Notes under the pieces: model-generated | What the model was told of the DNA's origin: nothing | Seen by the model: the letters and a program-made list of their open reading frames with translations, nothing else | The model's database searches: none | Source: Nitratireductor thuwali | GTDB lineage: Bacteria > Pseudomonadota > Alphaproteobacteria > Rhizobiales > Rhizobiaceae | DNA: 64,000 nt | Assembly: GCF_036621415.1 (NCBI RefSeq) | Contig: NZ_CP030941.1 | Coordinates: 2,168,001-2,232,000, forward strand | Reading direction: 5' to 3' | Program-made: the position numbers and the translations under genes | Shown: piece by piece, positions 8,124 through 16,721 of the stretch | Layout: every line of letters begins with the position of its first letter | Position numbering within the stretch: the stretch's first letter is position 1

Positions 8124-9319
8124 TGCCTGACCGCTCCTTCCTCGACTGGCCCTTCCTCGAACAGCGCCACCGCGACTGGGCGGAGCGGCTGGAGGCTTGG
8201 TGCGCCGCTAATTTGCCGGTCGACCACGGCGATGTCGATGCCGCCTGCCGCGATCTCGTGGCCAAGCTCGGCAAGGCCGGCATCCTGGAACCGACGGCGC
8301 TCGACACGACAGCTCCCGGACCGCTTGACGTGCGCACCTTGTGCATCGCGCGCGAGACGCTGGCGCGGCATGACGGGTTGGCCGACTTCGCCTTTGCGAT
8401 GCAGGGGCTAGGCACCGGCGCCATCAGCCTGTTCGGCAGCGACCAACAGCGAAATTGGCTGCGGAAGACCCGCAAGGGCGAGGCGATTTCCGCCTTCGCG
8501 CTTTCCGAGCCGCGGTCCGGGTCCGATGTCGCCAATATGGATATGACCGCCAGGCGGGATGGAGGGGATTTCATTCTGTCGGGCGAGAAAACCTGGATCT
8601 CCAATGGCGGCATCGCCGATATCTACACCGTCATCGCGCGCACCGGCGAAGCGCCGGGCGCCAAGGGTCTTTCCGCCTTCCTGGTGCCGGCCGATACGCC
8701 AGGGCTGAAGATCGCCGAGCGCATCGAGGTCGTCGCGCCGCACCCGCTCGCGAGCCTATCGTTCCAGGATGTGCGCGTCCCGGCCTCCGCCATGATCGGC
8801 AAGCCGGGCGACGGCTTCAGGATCGCCATGTCGGTGCTCGACGTCTTCCGTTCGACGGTCGGCGCGGCGGCGCTCGGTTTCGCCCGCCGCGCGCTGGACG
8901 AATCGATCGCGCGGGCATCGAGCCGCCAACTCTTCGGCGCGCCGCTGTTCGATCTGCAGATGGTGCAGGGGCACCTGGCGGATATGGCTCTGGACGTCGA
9001 TGCGGCGGCACTGCTCGTCTACCGCGCCGCATGGGCAAAGGATATGGGCGCGCCGCGCGTGACACGCGAAGCGGCCATGGCCAAGCTCTACGCTACCGAT
9101 CGCGCCCAGGAGGTCATCGACAAGGCCGTGCAGATCCACGGCGGCGACGGCGTTCGGCGCGGACACATCGTCGAGAGCCTTTACCGGGAGATAAGGGCGC
9201 TGCGCATCTATGAAGGGGCGTCGGACGTGCAGAAGGTCGTGATAGCACGGCAGCTAGAGCGCGATCCCGAAAAGCGGGCATCGGTTTTCGGAAAAGATCG
9301 TGCTCCAACAAGAAGATAA
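8123..9319 (+). CDS. acyl-CoA dehydrogenase
   Basis: A 398-residue flavin acyl-CoA dehydrogenase. Visible motifs are [15 protein letters not shown] (FAD/substrate binding), [19 protein letters not shown], and YEGASDVQ, whose Glu matches the catalytic base of MCAD-type enzymes. It probably desaturates a ring-derived acyl-CoA. The start overlaps the crotonase stop by one base. The last 16 or so residues are unusual: the DNA from 9257 to 9305 is a copy of a rhizobial palindromic repeat, so the normal C-terminus (IARQLER) continues into a repeat-encoded tail. Confidence 0.87.
   Translation: MPDRSFLDWPFLEQRHRDWAERLEAWCAANLPVDHGDVDAACRDLVAKLGKAGILEPTALDTTAPGPLDVRTLCIARETLARHDGLADFAFAMQGLGTGAISLFGSDQQRNWLRKTRKGEAISAFALSEPRSGSDVANMDMTARRDGGDFILSGEKTWISNGGIADIYTVIARTGEAPGAKGLSAFLVPADTPGLKIAERIEVVAPHPLASLSFQDVRVPASAMIGKPGDGFRIAMSVLDVFRSTVGAAALGFARRALDESIARASSRQLFGAPLFDLQMVQGHLADMALDVDAAALLVYRAAWAKDMGAPRVTREAAMAKLYATDRAQEVIDKAVQIHGGDGVRRGHIVESLYREIRALRIYEGASDVQKVVIARQLERDPEKRASVFGKDRAPTRR
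9257..9305. repeat. rhizobial palindromic repeat (family A) inside a coding region
   Basis: Inverted ends GAGCGCGATC and GATCGTGCTC (one mismatch) with an inner CCGAAAA / TTTTCGG pair. The second copy is at 30476-30524. This copy lies within the final codons of the acyl-CoA dehydrogenase gene and is read through in frame. Confidence 0.75.
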
Positions 9320-9335
9320 ATGAGGGTGAGCTCCA

Positions 9336-10955
9336 ATGCTGGGACCATCGGCGCATGTCGATACATTCACGCGGGACAACCTCCCGCCGCCAGATCAATG
9401 GCCGGACTTCCTTCTGGAGGGGTTCGATTATCCAGAATATCTGAACGCCGGCGTCGAACTTACCGATTGCATGGTGGAGAAGGGATTCGGCGATCATGTC
9501 GCGCTGATCGGCAATGGCCGGCAGCGCACCTATAAGGAGTTGGCCGACTGGACCAGCCGGCTCGCCCATGCCCTGGTTGAAGATTACGGCGTTAAGCCGG
9601 GCCATCGGATCCTGATCCGCTCGGCCAACAATCCCGCCATGGTCGCCTGCTGGTTGGCCGCCACCAAGGCTGGGGCGGTGGTCGTCAACACGATGCCGAT
9701 GCTGCGCGCCGGCGAGCTCGCCAAGATCGTCGACAAGGCCGAGGTCGCGCTGGCGCTCTGCGACACGCGCATCAAGGATGAGCTCGTCGCTTGCGCCAAG
9801 GACAGCAGATACTTGAAGCAGGTGGTAGGCTTCGACGGCACGGCCAATTTCGACGCCGAGCTCGACCGCATCGCGCTCAACAAGCCGGTAAGGTTCGATG
9901 CGGTGAAGACGGGGCGCGACGATGTTGCGCTGCTGGGCTTCACCTCGGGCACCACCGGCATTCCCAAGGCGACCATGCATTTCCACCGCGACCTGCTGAT
10001 CATCGCCGACGGCTATGCGAAGGAAGTGCTCCAGGTCACGCCGGACGACGTTTTCGTCGGCTCGCCGCCGCTGGCCTTCACCTTCGGGCTCGGCGGGCTG
10101 GCGATTTTTCCATTGCGCTTCGGCGCCGCCGCCACGCTCCTGGAAAGCGCGACGCCGCCGAACATGATCGAGATCATCGAAAAATACCGCGCGACGGTCA
10201 GCTTCACCGCCCCCACCGCCTACCGCGCCATGCTGGCGGCCATGGATGAAGGGGCCGACCTTTCCTCGCTGCGCGCGGCGGTCTCCGCGGGCGAGACGTT
10301 ACCGGGCCCGGTCTGCGAGGAATGGCTGCGCAAGACGGGCAAGCCCATTCTCGACGGCATCGGCGCGACCGAGATGCTGCATATTTTCATCTCGAACCGC
10401 TTCGACGACATGCGCCCCGCCTGCACCGGAAGGCCGGTGACGGGGTATGAGGCGCGCGTCGTCGACGAGGACATGAACGAGGTGCCGCGCGGCGAGATCG
10501 GCCGGCTGGCCGTACGCGGCCCCACCGGCTGCCGCTATCTCGCCGACGACCGGCAGAAGGACTATGTGCGCGACGGCTGGAATTTGACGGGCGATTCCTT
10601 CATTGAGGATGAGGAAGGCCGCTTCCACTTCGCCGCGCGCTCCGACGACATGATCGTTTCCGCCGGCTACAATATCGCCGGACCCGAAGTCGAGGCGGCG
10701 CTGCTGGCTCACGCGGATGTGGCCGAATGCGCGGTTATCGGCGCCGAGGACGCCGAGCGCGGGCAGATCGTCCAGGCCCACGTGGTCGTTGCTTCCGGTG
10801 TCGCCTGCGATCAGGCGACCGTCAAGCGCCTGCAAGACCATGTGAAGGCGGTCATTGCGCCCTACAAATATCCACGCTCGATCGTTTTCGTGGAAAGCTT
10901 GCCCAAGACGGCGACTGGAAAGATACAGCGCTTCCGGTTGCGGGAGGGGCAGTGA
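9336..10955 (+). CDS. 2-aminobenzoate-CoA ligase / benzoate-CoA ligase family enzyme
   Basis: A 539-residue acyl-adenylate-forming enzyme. Signature motifs are FTSGTTGIPKATMH (phosphate loop), GIGATEMLHIFIS, DGWNLTGDSF and the C-terminal catalytic Lys in LPKTATGKIQR. The overall pattern matches benzoate- and 2-aminobenzoate-CoA ligases, which activate the aromatic acid with ATP and CoA in the cytosol. It supplies the substrate for the monooxygenase encoded upstream and follows the dehydrogenase by 16 bases. Whether anthranilate, salicylate or benzoate is preferred cannot be settled by motif reading. Confidence 0.85.
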   Translation: MLGPSAHVDTFTRDNLPPPDQWPDFLLEGFDYPEYLNAGVELTDCMVEKGFGDHVALIGNGRQRTYKELADWTSRLAHALVEDYGVKPGHRILIRSANNPAMVACWLAATKAGAVVVNTMPMLRAGELAKIVDKAEVALALCDTRIKDELVACAKDSRYLKQVVGFDGTANFDAELDRIALNKPVRFDAVKTGRDDVALLGFTSGTTGIPKATMHFHRDLLIIADGYAKEVLQVTPDDVFVGSPPLAFTFGLGGLAIFPLRFGAAATLLESATPPNMIEIIEKYRATVSFTAPTAYRAMLAAMDEGADLSSLRAAVSAGETLPGPVCEEWLRKTGKPILDGIGATEMLHIFISNRFDDMRPACTGRPVTGYEARVVDEDMNEVPRGEIGRLAVRGPTGCRYLADDRQKDYVRDGWNLTGDSFIEDEEGRFHFAARSDDMIVSAGYNIAGPEVEAALLAHADVAECAVIGAEDAERGQIVQAHVVVASGVACDQATVKRLQDHVKAVIAPYKYPRSIVFVESLPKTATGKIQRFRLREGQ

Positions 10956-11115
10956 AAGGACACGGTGCCGCCGTTCATGACCGCTTGTCTTTGTTATTTT
11001 CTACGGCGCGCCGATGTGGAACTATCCTGCCCGGTTCGGGTGGGATGGCAATGAGAGGCCAAGGAGCGCATTCAGCGCCCGCAGCCACCAGACGGGAACA
11101 AAGGGAGTTGAACCA

Positions 11116-12255
11116 ATGAAGAAAATGATTGCAGCCGGGCTGTTTGCCCTTTCCATGAGCGTAGCGGGTTCGGCCATGGCCGAGCCGGTCAAGGTGGGCA
11201 TGATCACCACGCTTTCGGGCGGCGGAGCGGGGCTGGGCGTCGACGTGCGCGACGGCTTCATGCTGGCGGTGAAGCAGGCCGGCAACGACGAGCTCGAAGT
11301 CGTCGTCGAGGACGATGCGCAGAAGCCGGAACTGGCCGTCCAGATCGCCGACAAGATGCTGCAGAGCGACAAGGTGGACATCCTGACCGGCATCATCTGG
11401 TCGAACCTGGCGATGGCGGTCGTGCCGAATGCGGTCAACCAGGGCACTTTTTATATATCGCCCAATGCCGGTCCGTCGCAGCTTGCCGGCAAGATGTGCA
11501 ATGAAAACTATTTCAATGTCGCCTGGCAGAACGACAATCTGCACGAGGCCGCCGGCGCCTACGCCAATTCGGCCGGCCACGAGAACGTCTTCATCATGGC
11601 GCCCAACTACCCGGCGGGCACCGATGCGCTGACCGGCTTCAAGCGCATGTATGAGGGCGAACTGGCGGGCGAGGTTTACACCCAGCTCGGCCAGACCGAC
11701 TACGCCGGCGAAATCGCTCAGATCCGCGATTCAGGCGCGGACGCGGTCTTCGTCTTCCTGCCGGGCGGAATGGGCATCGCCTTCACCAAGCAGTACGCCC
11801 AGGCGGGCGTCGACGCCCCGCTCATCGGCCCGGCCTTCTCCTTCGGCCAGGACATACTGGGCGCGGTGGGCGATGCGGCATTGGGCGTCAAGAACACCTC
11901 GCAATGGTCCAAGGATATAGACAACGAGACCAACAAGGCCTTCGTCGAAAGCTTCCAGGCCGAGTATGGCCGCCTGCCTTCGCTCTATGCCAGCCAGGGC
12001 TTCGACACGGCTAACCTCATCCTGTCCGCCATGGAAAAGGCCGACGTGAAGGACAAGGATGCCTTCCGCGCCGCCCTCAAGGAAGCCGATTTCAAGTCGA
12101 CCCGCGGCGATTTCGAATTCGGCAACAACAATCACCCGATCCAGGACATCTACGTCCGTGAGGTGGTCAAGGAAGGCGACGTGCTGACCAACAAGATCGT
12201 CGGCGTTGCGCTGGAGGATCACCAGGACGCCTATGCCGCCGAGTGCGGGATGTAG
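11116..12255 (+). CDS. ABC transporter substrate-binding protein, branched-chain amino acid/aromatic acid type
   Basis: A 379-residue periplasmic protein of the Leu/Ile/Val-binding family (Peripla_BP_6). The signal peptide is MKKMIAAGLFALSMSV to about AMA-EP. Then follow VGMITTLSGGGAGLG and repeated Rossmann-like lobes. The start at 11116 has GGGAG 8 bases upstream; upstream in-frame codons lack a signal peptide. It lies 160 bases after the aryl-CoA ligase and is followed by two permeases and two ATPases, so it should be the receptor for the aromatic substrate of the cluster (inference). Confidence 0.88.
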   Translation: MKKMIAAGLFALSMSVAGSAMAEPVKVGMITTLSGGGAGLGVDVRDGFMLAVKQAGNDELEVVVEDDAQKPELAVQIADKMLQSDKVDILTGIIWSNLAMAVVPNAVNQGTFYISPNAGPSQLAGKMCNENYFNVAWQNDNLHEAAGAYANSAGHENVFIMAPNYPAGTDALTGFKRMYEGELAGEVYTQLGQTDYAGEIAQIRDSGADAVFVFLPGGMGIAFTKQYAQAGVDAPLIGPAFSFGQDILGAVGDAALGVKNTSQWSKDIDNETNKAFVESFQAEYGRLPSLYASQGFDTANLILSAMEKADVKDKDAFRAALKEADFKSTRGDFEFGNNNHPIQDIYVREVVKEGDVLTNKIVGVALEDHQDAYAAECGM

Positions 12256-12261
12256 TCCACG

Positions 12262-12384
12262 CCGGCTCATCCTCCTTCTCCGCTTGAGGGGAGAGGTGCC
12301 GCAGGCGGGCGGGGGCAGCGCCGACTTCTTGCTGCCCCTCGCCTTCACCCTCTCCCGGCAAAGGGGTGAGGGATCCTTCATCGC
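12262..12384. repeat. intergenic mosaic repeat with stem-loops (family C)
   Basis: The region between the binding-protein and permease genes is made of GC-rich inverted blocks, including a perfect GGGGCAGC (12312-12319) / GCTGCCCC (12331-12338) stem and CCTTCTCC / GGGGAGAGG blocks. Related palindromes occur at 27934-27971 and 35776-35821. Stem-loops here could also protect the binding-protein mRNA end and set its higher expression. Confidence 0.6.
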
Positions 12385-12405
12385 ACCCAATTCCGGAACC
12401 AACCC

Positions 12406-13326
12406 GTGTCCTTCGCCCTCTTCATAGAGCAAATCCTCAACGGCCTTCAGTTCGGCGTCATGCTGTTCCTGATGGCGGCCGGGCTGACGCTGATCTTCGG
12501 CGTGATGGGCCTTATCAACCTCGCCCATGGCTCGCTCTTCATGGTCGGCGCGTTCGCATGCGCCGCGGTCGCCGCGGCGACGGGCTCGTTCTGGCTGGGG
12601 CTTGCGGCGAGCCTGGCGGCGGCCGCTGCCGCCGGGGCGGTCATCGAAATCCTGGTTATCCGCCGCCTTTATGACCGCGATCATCTCGATCAGGTGCTTG
12701 CCACCTTTGCGCTGATCCTCATCTTTTCGGAGGGAACGCGCTGGGTTTTCGGCTCGTTTCCGCTCTATCTCGACATTCCGCCGCTGCTTTCGGGCGCGGT
12801 AAGGCTGCCGGGCGGCGCAAACTACCCGCTCTACCGGCTCGCCGTCATCGGCGTGGGCGTGGCGGTGGCTGTCGGGCTCTATCTGCTGATCTCGCGCACC
12901 CGGCTCGGCATGCGCATCCGCGCCGGCGAATCCGACCGCGAGATGATCGCCGCCCTCGGCGTCGACATTCGCACGCTCTATACGCTCGTCTTCGCGCTGG
13001 GTGCGGCCCTTGCCGGCCTTGCCGGTGCGCTGGTCGGTGCGCTCCAGTCGGTGCAGGTCGGCATGGGTGAACCGGTTCTGATCCTCGCCTTCGTCGTCAT
13101 TGTCATCGGCGGCATCGGCTCCATCAAGGGCGCCTTGATCGGCTCGCTCCTGGTCGGGGTGACGGAGACGCTCGGCCGCTTCCTGCTGCCGCGCTTCTTC
13201 GCCTTCTTCATCGAGCCATCGGACGCCGCCGCAATAGGCGCGGCCATCGCCTCAATGCTGATTTATATCGTGATGGCTCTGGTGCTCGCGGTGCGCCCGC
13301 AGGGCCTGTTTGCGGCAAACGGATGA
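12406..13326 (+). CDS. branched-chain-type ABC transporter permease, LivH family
   Basis: A 306-residue integral membrane protein, about eight hydrophobic segments, with the LivH start (FIEQILNGLQFGVMLFLMAAGLTLIFG) and GLINLAHGS. It forms the inner-membrane channel together with the LivM-type protein whose gene overlaps its stop (ATGA at 13323). The EAA-type region near residue 180 (AGESDREMIAALG) contacts the ATPase. It is part of the importer attached to the aromatic island. Confidence 0.9.
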   Translation: MSFALFIEQILNGLQFGVMLFLMAAGLTLIFGVMGLINLAHGSLFMVGAFACAAVAAATGSFWLGLAASLAAAAAAGAVIEILVIRRLYDRDHLDQVLATFALILIFSEGTRWVFGSFPLYLDIPPLLSGAVRLPGGANYPLYRLAVIGVGVAVAVGLYLLISRTRLGMRIRAGESDREMIAALGVDIRTLYTLVFALGAALAGLAGALVGALQSVQVGMGEPVLILAFVVIVIGGIGSIKGALIGSLLVGVTETLGRFLLPRFFAFFIEPSDAAAIGAAIASMLIYIVMALVLAVRPQGLFAANG

Positions 13327-14306
13327 GGCGCGGGATGACGCGAGAAGCCATCGTCACCGCCGTCCTGATCGCCGCGCTCCTGGCGGCACCCTTTGCCGCC
13401 CAGGCCATCGATGAACCCTTCTACGTTACCCTGGCCACCCGCATCGCCATACTGGCGCTGGCCGCGACGGGGCTGAACATCGCGCTGGGGCTGGGCGGGC
13501 TGGTCTCCTTCGGGCACGCCGCCTTCTTCGGCATTGGCGGTTATGCGGCGGGAATCCTGGCCACCCACGCCTTCAATGGCGAGCCATTGTTCCTGGGCCT
13601 GCCGGGCACCAACCAGATGATCGTCATCTGGCTGGTGGGAGCGCTGGCGGCTGGCGCCGCCGCCTTCCTGATCGGCCTCGTCTCGCTGAGGACGTCCGGC
13701 GTCTATTTCATCATGATCACGCTCGCTTTCGCCCAGATGATCTACTATTTCGCCATTTCCTGGCCGGCCTATGGCGGCGAGGACGGGCTTTCGATCTACG
13801 TGCGCAACACCTTTCCCGGAGCCAACACGCTGGCGCCGATGCCGTTTTTCCTGATTTGCTTCGGCGTTCTATGCGTGGGCCTGGTGGCCTTCTGGTGCCT
13901 CATGAACTCACGTTTCGGCGCCGCTCTCCAGGCCGGTCGCCAGAACGAGGTCCGGCTAGCTGCCGTGGGTATCGCACCATTCACGATCCGCCTCGCAGCC
14001 TTCGTCGTTTCGGCGACGCTGACCGCCGTGGCCGGCGCCCTCTTCGCCGACCTCAACCGCTTCGTCAGCCCCTCCATGCTTTCCTGGCACATGTCGGGCG
14101 AGCTCATCGTCCTCATCATCCTCGGCGGTGTCGGGCGGCTGGGCGGCCCGCTGGCGGGGGCGGCGCTGTTCGTGCTGTTCGAATTCGCCCTCGGCGGCAT
14201 CACCGAGCGCTGGCAGTTGTTTCTTGGGCTCGTGCTCCTGGGCGTGGTGCTTTTCGCACGCGGCGGCGTGATGGGCTTTCTGGCGGGGAGGGCGCGGCAT
14301 GGCTGA
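13323..14306 (+). CDS. branched-chain-type ABC transporter permease, LivM family
   Basis: A 327-residue multi-spanning permease with the LivM signature ALAATGLNIALGLGGLVSFGHAAFFG and the cytoplasmic loop GRQNEVRLAAVG. The start is translationally coupled to the LivH stop. The gene ends 8 bases inside the following ATPase gene. It forms a heterodimeric channel with LivH. Confidence 0.9.
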   Translation: MRRGMTREAIVTAVLIAALLAAPFAAQAIDEPFYVTLATRIAILALAATGLNIALGLGGLVSFGHAAFFGIGGYAAGILATHAFNGEPLFLGLPGTNQMIVIWLVGALAAGAAAFLIGLVSLRTSGVYFIMITLAFAQMIYYFAISWPAYGGEDGLSIYVRNTFPGANTLAPMPFFLICFGVLCVGLVAFWCLMNSRFGAALQAGRQNEVRLAAVGIAPFTIRLAAFVVSATLTAVAGALFADLNRFVSPSMLSWHMSGELIVLIILGGVGRLGGPLAGAALFVLFEFALGGITERWQLFLGLVLLGVVLFARGGVMGFLAGRARHG

Positions 14307-15048
14307 GCCGGTGCTGGAAATTCGCGGCCTGAGAAAAAGCTTCGGCGCCCTGAAGGCCACCGACGATGTGAACCTCGACCTGAAGCCGGGTGAAATCCAT
14401 GCGCTGATCGGCCCTAACGGCGCGGGAAAATCCACCGTAATCCACCAGATCGCGGGAACGCTGACGCCGGACGGCGGGCAAGTGCGCTTTCTGGGCCGCG
14501 ATGTTCTGCGGCTGGGCGTCGCCGAGAGGGCGCGCCTCGGGCTCGGCCGCACGTTCCAGGTCTCCTCTCTCGCGCCGGAATTTTCCGCGCTGCGCAATGT
14601 CATGCTGGCGGTGCAGGCGCGGCAGGGGTCGAGCTTCCGCTTCTTTCGTCCGGTGATGAGCGACCGCACGCTGACCGCACCGGCGATGGAAGCGCTGGAG
14701 CGGGTCGGCCTGCAGAACCGCGCCGCCACTCCGGCGGCCGAGCTATCCCATGGGGAACGGCGGCAGCTCGAAATCGCGGTCGCCCTGGCGCTGGGTGCGC
14801 GGGCCTTCCTCCTGGACGAGCCGATGGCAGGCATGGGGCCGGAGGGATCGCGTGCGCTGACCGCCTTCCTGCAGGATCTGCGGCACGAGGCACCCATCCT
14901 GCTGGTGGAACATGATATGGAAGCGGTGTTCGCCCTGGCCGACCGGATCTCGGTCCTCGTCTACGGCCGCGTCATCGCCTCTGGCACGGTCGATGAAATC
15001 CGCTCCGACCCGGCGGTGCGCGAAGCCTATCTGGGGGACGCGGCATGA
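14299..15048 (+). CDS. branched-chain-type ABC transporter ATP-binding protein, LivG family
   Basis: A 249-residue ABC ATPase: Walker A GPNGAGKST, signature LSHGERRQLE (His replaces the usual Gly), Walker B FLLDEPMAGMGP, and the switch His in LLVEHDME. The insert before the signature and the C-terminal tail (EIRSDPAVREAYLGD) are LivG-like. It overlaps LivM by 8 bases and LivF by 4, so it is in the same operon and energises import. Confidence 0.9.
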   Translation: MAEPVLEIRGLRKSFGALKATDDVNLDLKPGEIHALIGPNGAGKSTVIHQIAGTLTPDGGQVRFLGRDVLRLGVAERARLGLGRTFQVSSLAPEFSALRNVMLAVQARQGSSFRFFRPVMSDRTLTAPAMEALERVGLQNRAATPAAELSHGERRQLEIAVALALGARAFLLDEPMAGMGPEGSRALTAFLQDLRHEAPILLVEHDMEAVFALADRISVLVYGRVIASGTVDEIRSDPAVREAYLGDAA

Positions 15049-15731
15049 GCCTTCTCGAAGTGCAGGAATTACAGACCTTCTACGGCAAATCGCAAGCGCT
15101 CTTCGACGTCCGGCTGACCGTGGAAGAGGGCGAGGTGGCAGCGCTGATGGGCCGCAATGGCATGGGCAAGACCACCACCATAAGGTCGATTTGCAACCTC
15201 ACGCCGGCGCGCTCAGGCAAGATCGTGTTCGCGGGGCGTCCAACGGCGGGACTGCCCCCTCATCGGGTGGCGCGGCTGGGAATCGGGCTGGTGCCGGAAG
15301 GCCGCCGCTGCTTCCCCAATCTGACGGTTGAAGAGAACCTGCTGGCCGCCGCGCGGCCCGGCAAGTGGGACCTGACGCAAATCCACCGGCTGTTCCCCCG
15401 GCTCGCCGAGCGGCGGAGCCAGAGCGCCCGCACGCTTTCGGGCGGCGAGCAGCAGATGCTCGCCATCGGGCGGGCGCTGATGACCAATCCCAGACTGGTC
15501 ATTCTGGACGAGGCGACCGAAGGTCTGGCGCCGGTGATTCGCAAGGATATCTGGGCCGCCATCCGCACCTTGAAAGGCGAAGGCCAGTCGATCCTGATCG
15601 TTGACAAGACCCTGTCGGAGCTGCTGCCGGTCGCCGACCGCTGCACCATCCTGGAGCGCGGGCAGACCGTGTGGCACGGCAGCCCCGAAACGATGACACC
15701 CGACATCCAGGAGCGGTTTCTCGGCGTCTAA
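15045..15731 (+). CDS. branched-chain-type ABC transporter ATP-binding protein, LivF family
   Basis: A 228-residue ABC ATPase with Walker A GRNGMGKTT, signature LSGGEQQMLAIGRAL and Walker B LVILDEATEGLAP. The switch position reads VDKTL where most LivF proteins have a conserved EQ/EH, a small oddity worth noting. It is coupled to livG by ATGA and completes the five-gene importer. Confidence 0.9.
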   Translation: MSLLEVQELQTFYGKSQALFDVRLTVEEGEVAALMGRNGMGKTTTIRSICNLTPARSGKIVFAGRPTAGLPPHRVARLGIGLVPEGRRCFPNLTVEENLLAAARPGKWDLTQIHRLFPRLAERRSQSARTLSGGEQQMLAIGRALMTNPRLVILDEATEGLAPVIRKDIWAAIRTLKGEGQSILIVDKTLSELLPVADRCTILERGQTVWHGSPETMTPDIQERFLGV

Positions 15732-15762
15732 ATCCATCAGCGCCAGACAACAGGAAAAAGGC

Positions 15763-16185
15763 ATGAAGATGAGCGTCAGCGCTTCACCCCACCAGATACT
15801 TCAACCTTCCGGATGGAAGGCCGCCAAGGGCTATTCCAACGGCATCGCCGCCAGCGGCCGTACACTCTATCTGGGCGGGCAGATCGGCTGGACCGCCGAC
15901 CAGACGTTTGAGACGGACGACTTCGTCGGCCAGGTCCGTCAGACGCTGGAGAACGTAGCCGTGCTGCTGCGCGAGGGCGGCGCGGGACCCGAACACGTTG
16001 TCCGGATGACATGGTTCATCACCGACAAGGCCGAATACCTTGCGCGCCTGCGCGAACTGGGCGAGGCCTATCGTGCGGTCATGGGCCGCAATTTCCCGGC
16101 GATGAGCGTGGTGGTGGTCGCCGCCCTTATCGAAGACCGGGCAAAGGTGGAGATCGAGGCGACCGCTGTGGTTCCCGGATCTTGA
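15763..16185 (+). CDS. RidA family (YjgF/YER057c/UK114) protein
   Basis: A 140-residue RidA-fold protein ([16 protein letters not shown] ... LYLGGQIGW ... [26 protein letters not shown]). RidA proteins form trimers and hydrolyse reactive enamines or imines to ketones and ammonia. The conserved Arg of the active RidA class aligns with the R in VVRMTWFI. It lies 31 bases after livF, with AGGAAAAAGG upstream, so it is likely the last gene of the aromatic operon. Release of ammonia from the amino-cyclohexene product of the monooxygenase is an attractive role (inference). Confidence 0.82.
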   Translation: MKMSVSASPHQILQPSGWKAAKGYSNGIAASGRTLYLGGQIGWTADQTFETDDFVGQVRQTLENVAVLLREGGAGPEHVVRMTWFITDKAEYLARLRELGEAYRAVMGRNFPAMSVVVVAALIEDRAKVEIEATAVVPGS

Positions 16186-16261
16186 CTGCCTACCGGCTGG
16201 CACTTGTGAAGAGCCGGTCTTCGCCTTTGCAACGGCGCGGCACTTGACGCATATTCCGCCC

Positions 16262-16693
16262 ATGAACGAAACAGCCGGCCCCCAGAAGGACTATGAGCAG
16301 GATCTGCGCCGGGCGGGCGTGCGCATCACGCGCCCCCGGCAGGTGATCCTGCGCATTCTGTCCAAGACCGAAGACCATCCCGACGCCATGGAGATATTCC
16401 AGCGCGCAAGCGAAGTGGACCCCAGCATCTCGCTGTCCACGGTCTACCGGACAATGAAGCTGCTTGAGGAAAAGGGTGCCATACACCGCCATGCCTTCGA
16501 AGGCGGGCGGGCCCGGTTCGAGCAGGCCGGCGGCGAACACCACGATCACCTCATCGATATCGATACGGGTGACGTGATCGAGTTCCATTCCACGAGGATA
16601 GAGGCGCTGCAGGACGAGATCGCCAAATCGCTCGGCTATGACATCGTGCATCACCGGCTCGAGCTCTACGGCAAGAAGAGACGCAAGCGCTGA
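16262..16693 (+). CDS. Fur family transcriptional regulator (Fur/Mur type)
   Basis: A 143-residue metalloregulator with the winged-helix sequence [26 protein letters not shown] as recognition helix, and metal-site residues in [11 protein letters not shown] and HHRLELYG. The HHDHLIDxxTG form lacks the Cys-x-x-Cys zinc site of E. coli Fur and resembles the rhizobial Mur (manganese-responsive) branch. A TTG at 16244 would add six residues; the ATG at 16262 is preferred. It controls metal uptake genes elsewhere (inference). Neighbours do not suggest a local target. Confidence 0.85.
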   Translation: MNETAGPQKDYEQDLRRAGVRITRPRQVILRILSKTEDHPDAMEIFQRASEVDPSISLSTVYRTMKLLEEKGAIHRHAFEGGRARFEQAGGEHHDHLIDIDTGDVIEFHSTRIEALQDEIAKSLGYDIVHHRLELYGKKRRKR

Positions 16694-16721
16694 ACCGACA
16701 GGCTAATTCAGGGATACACCA

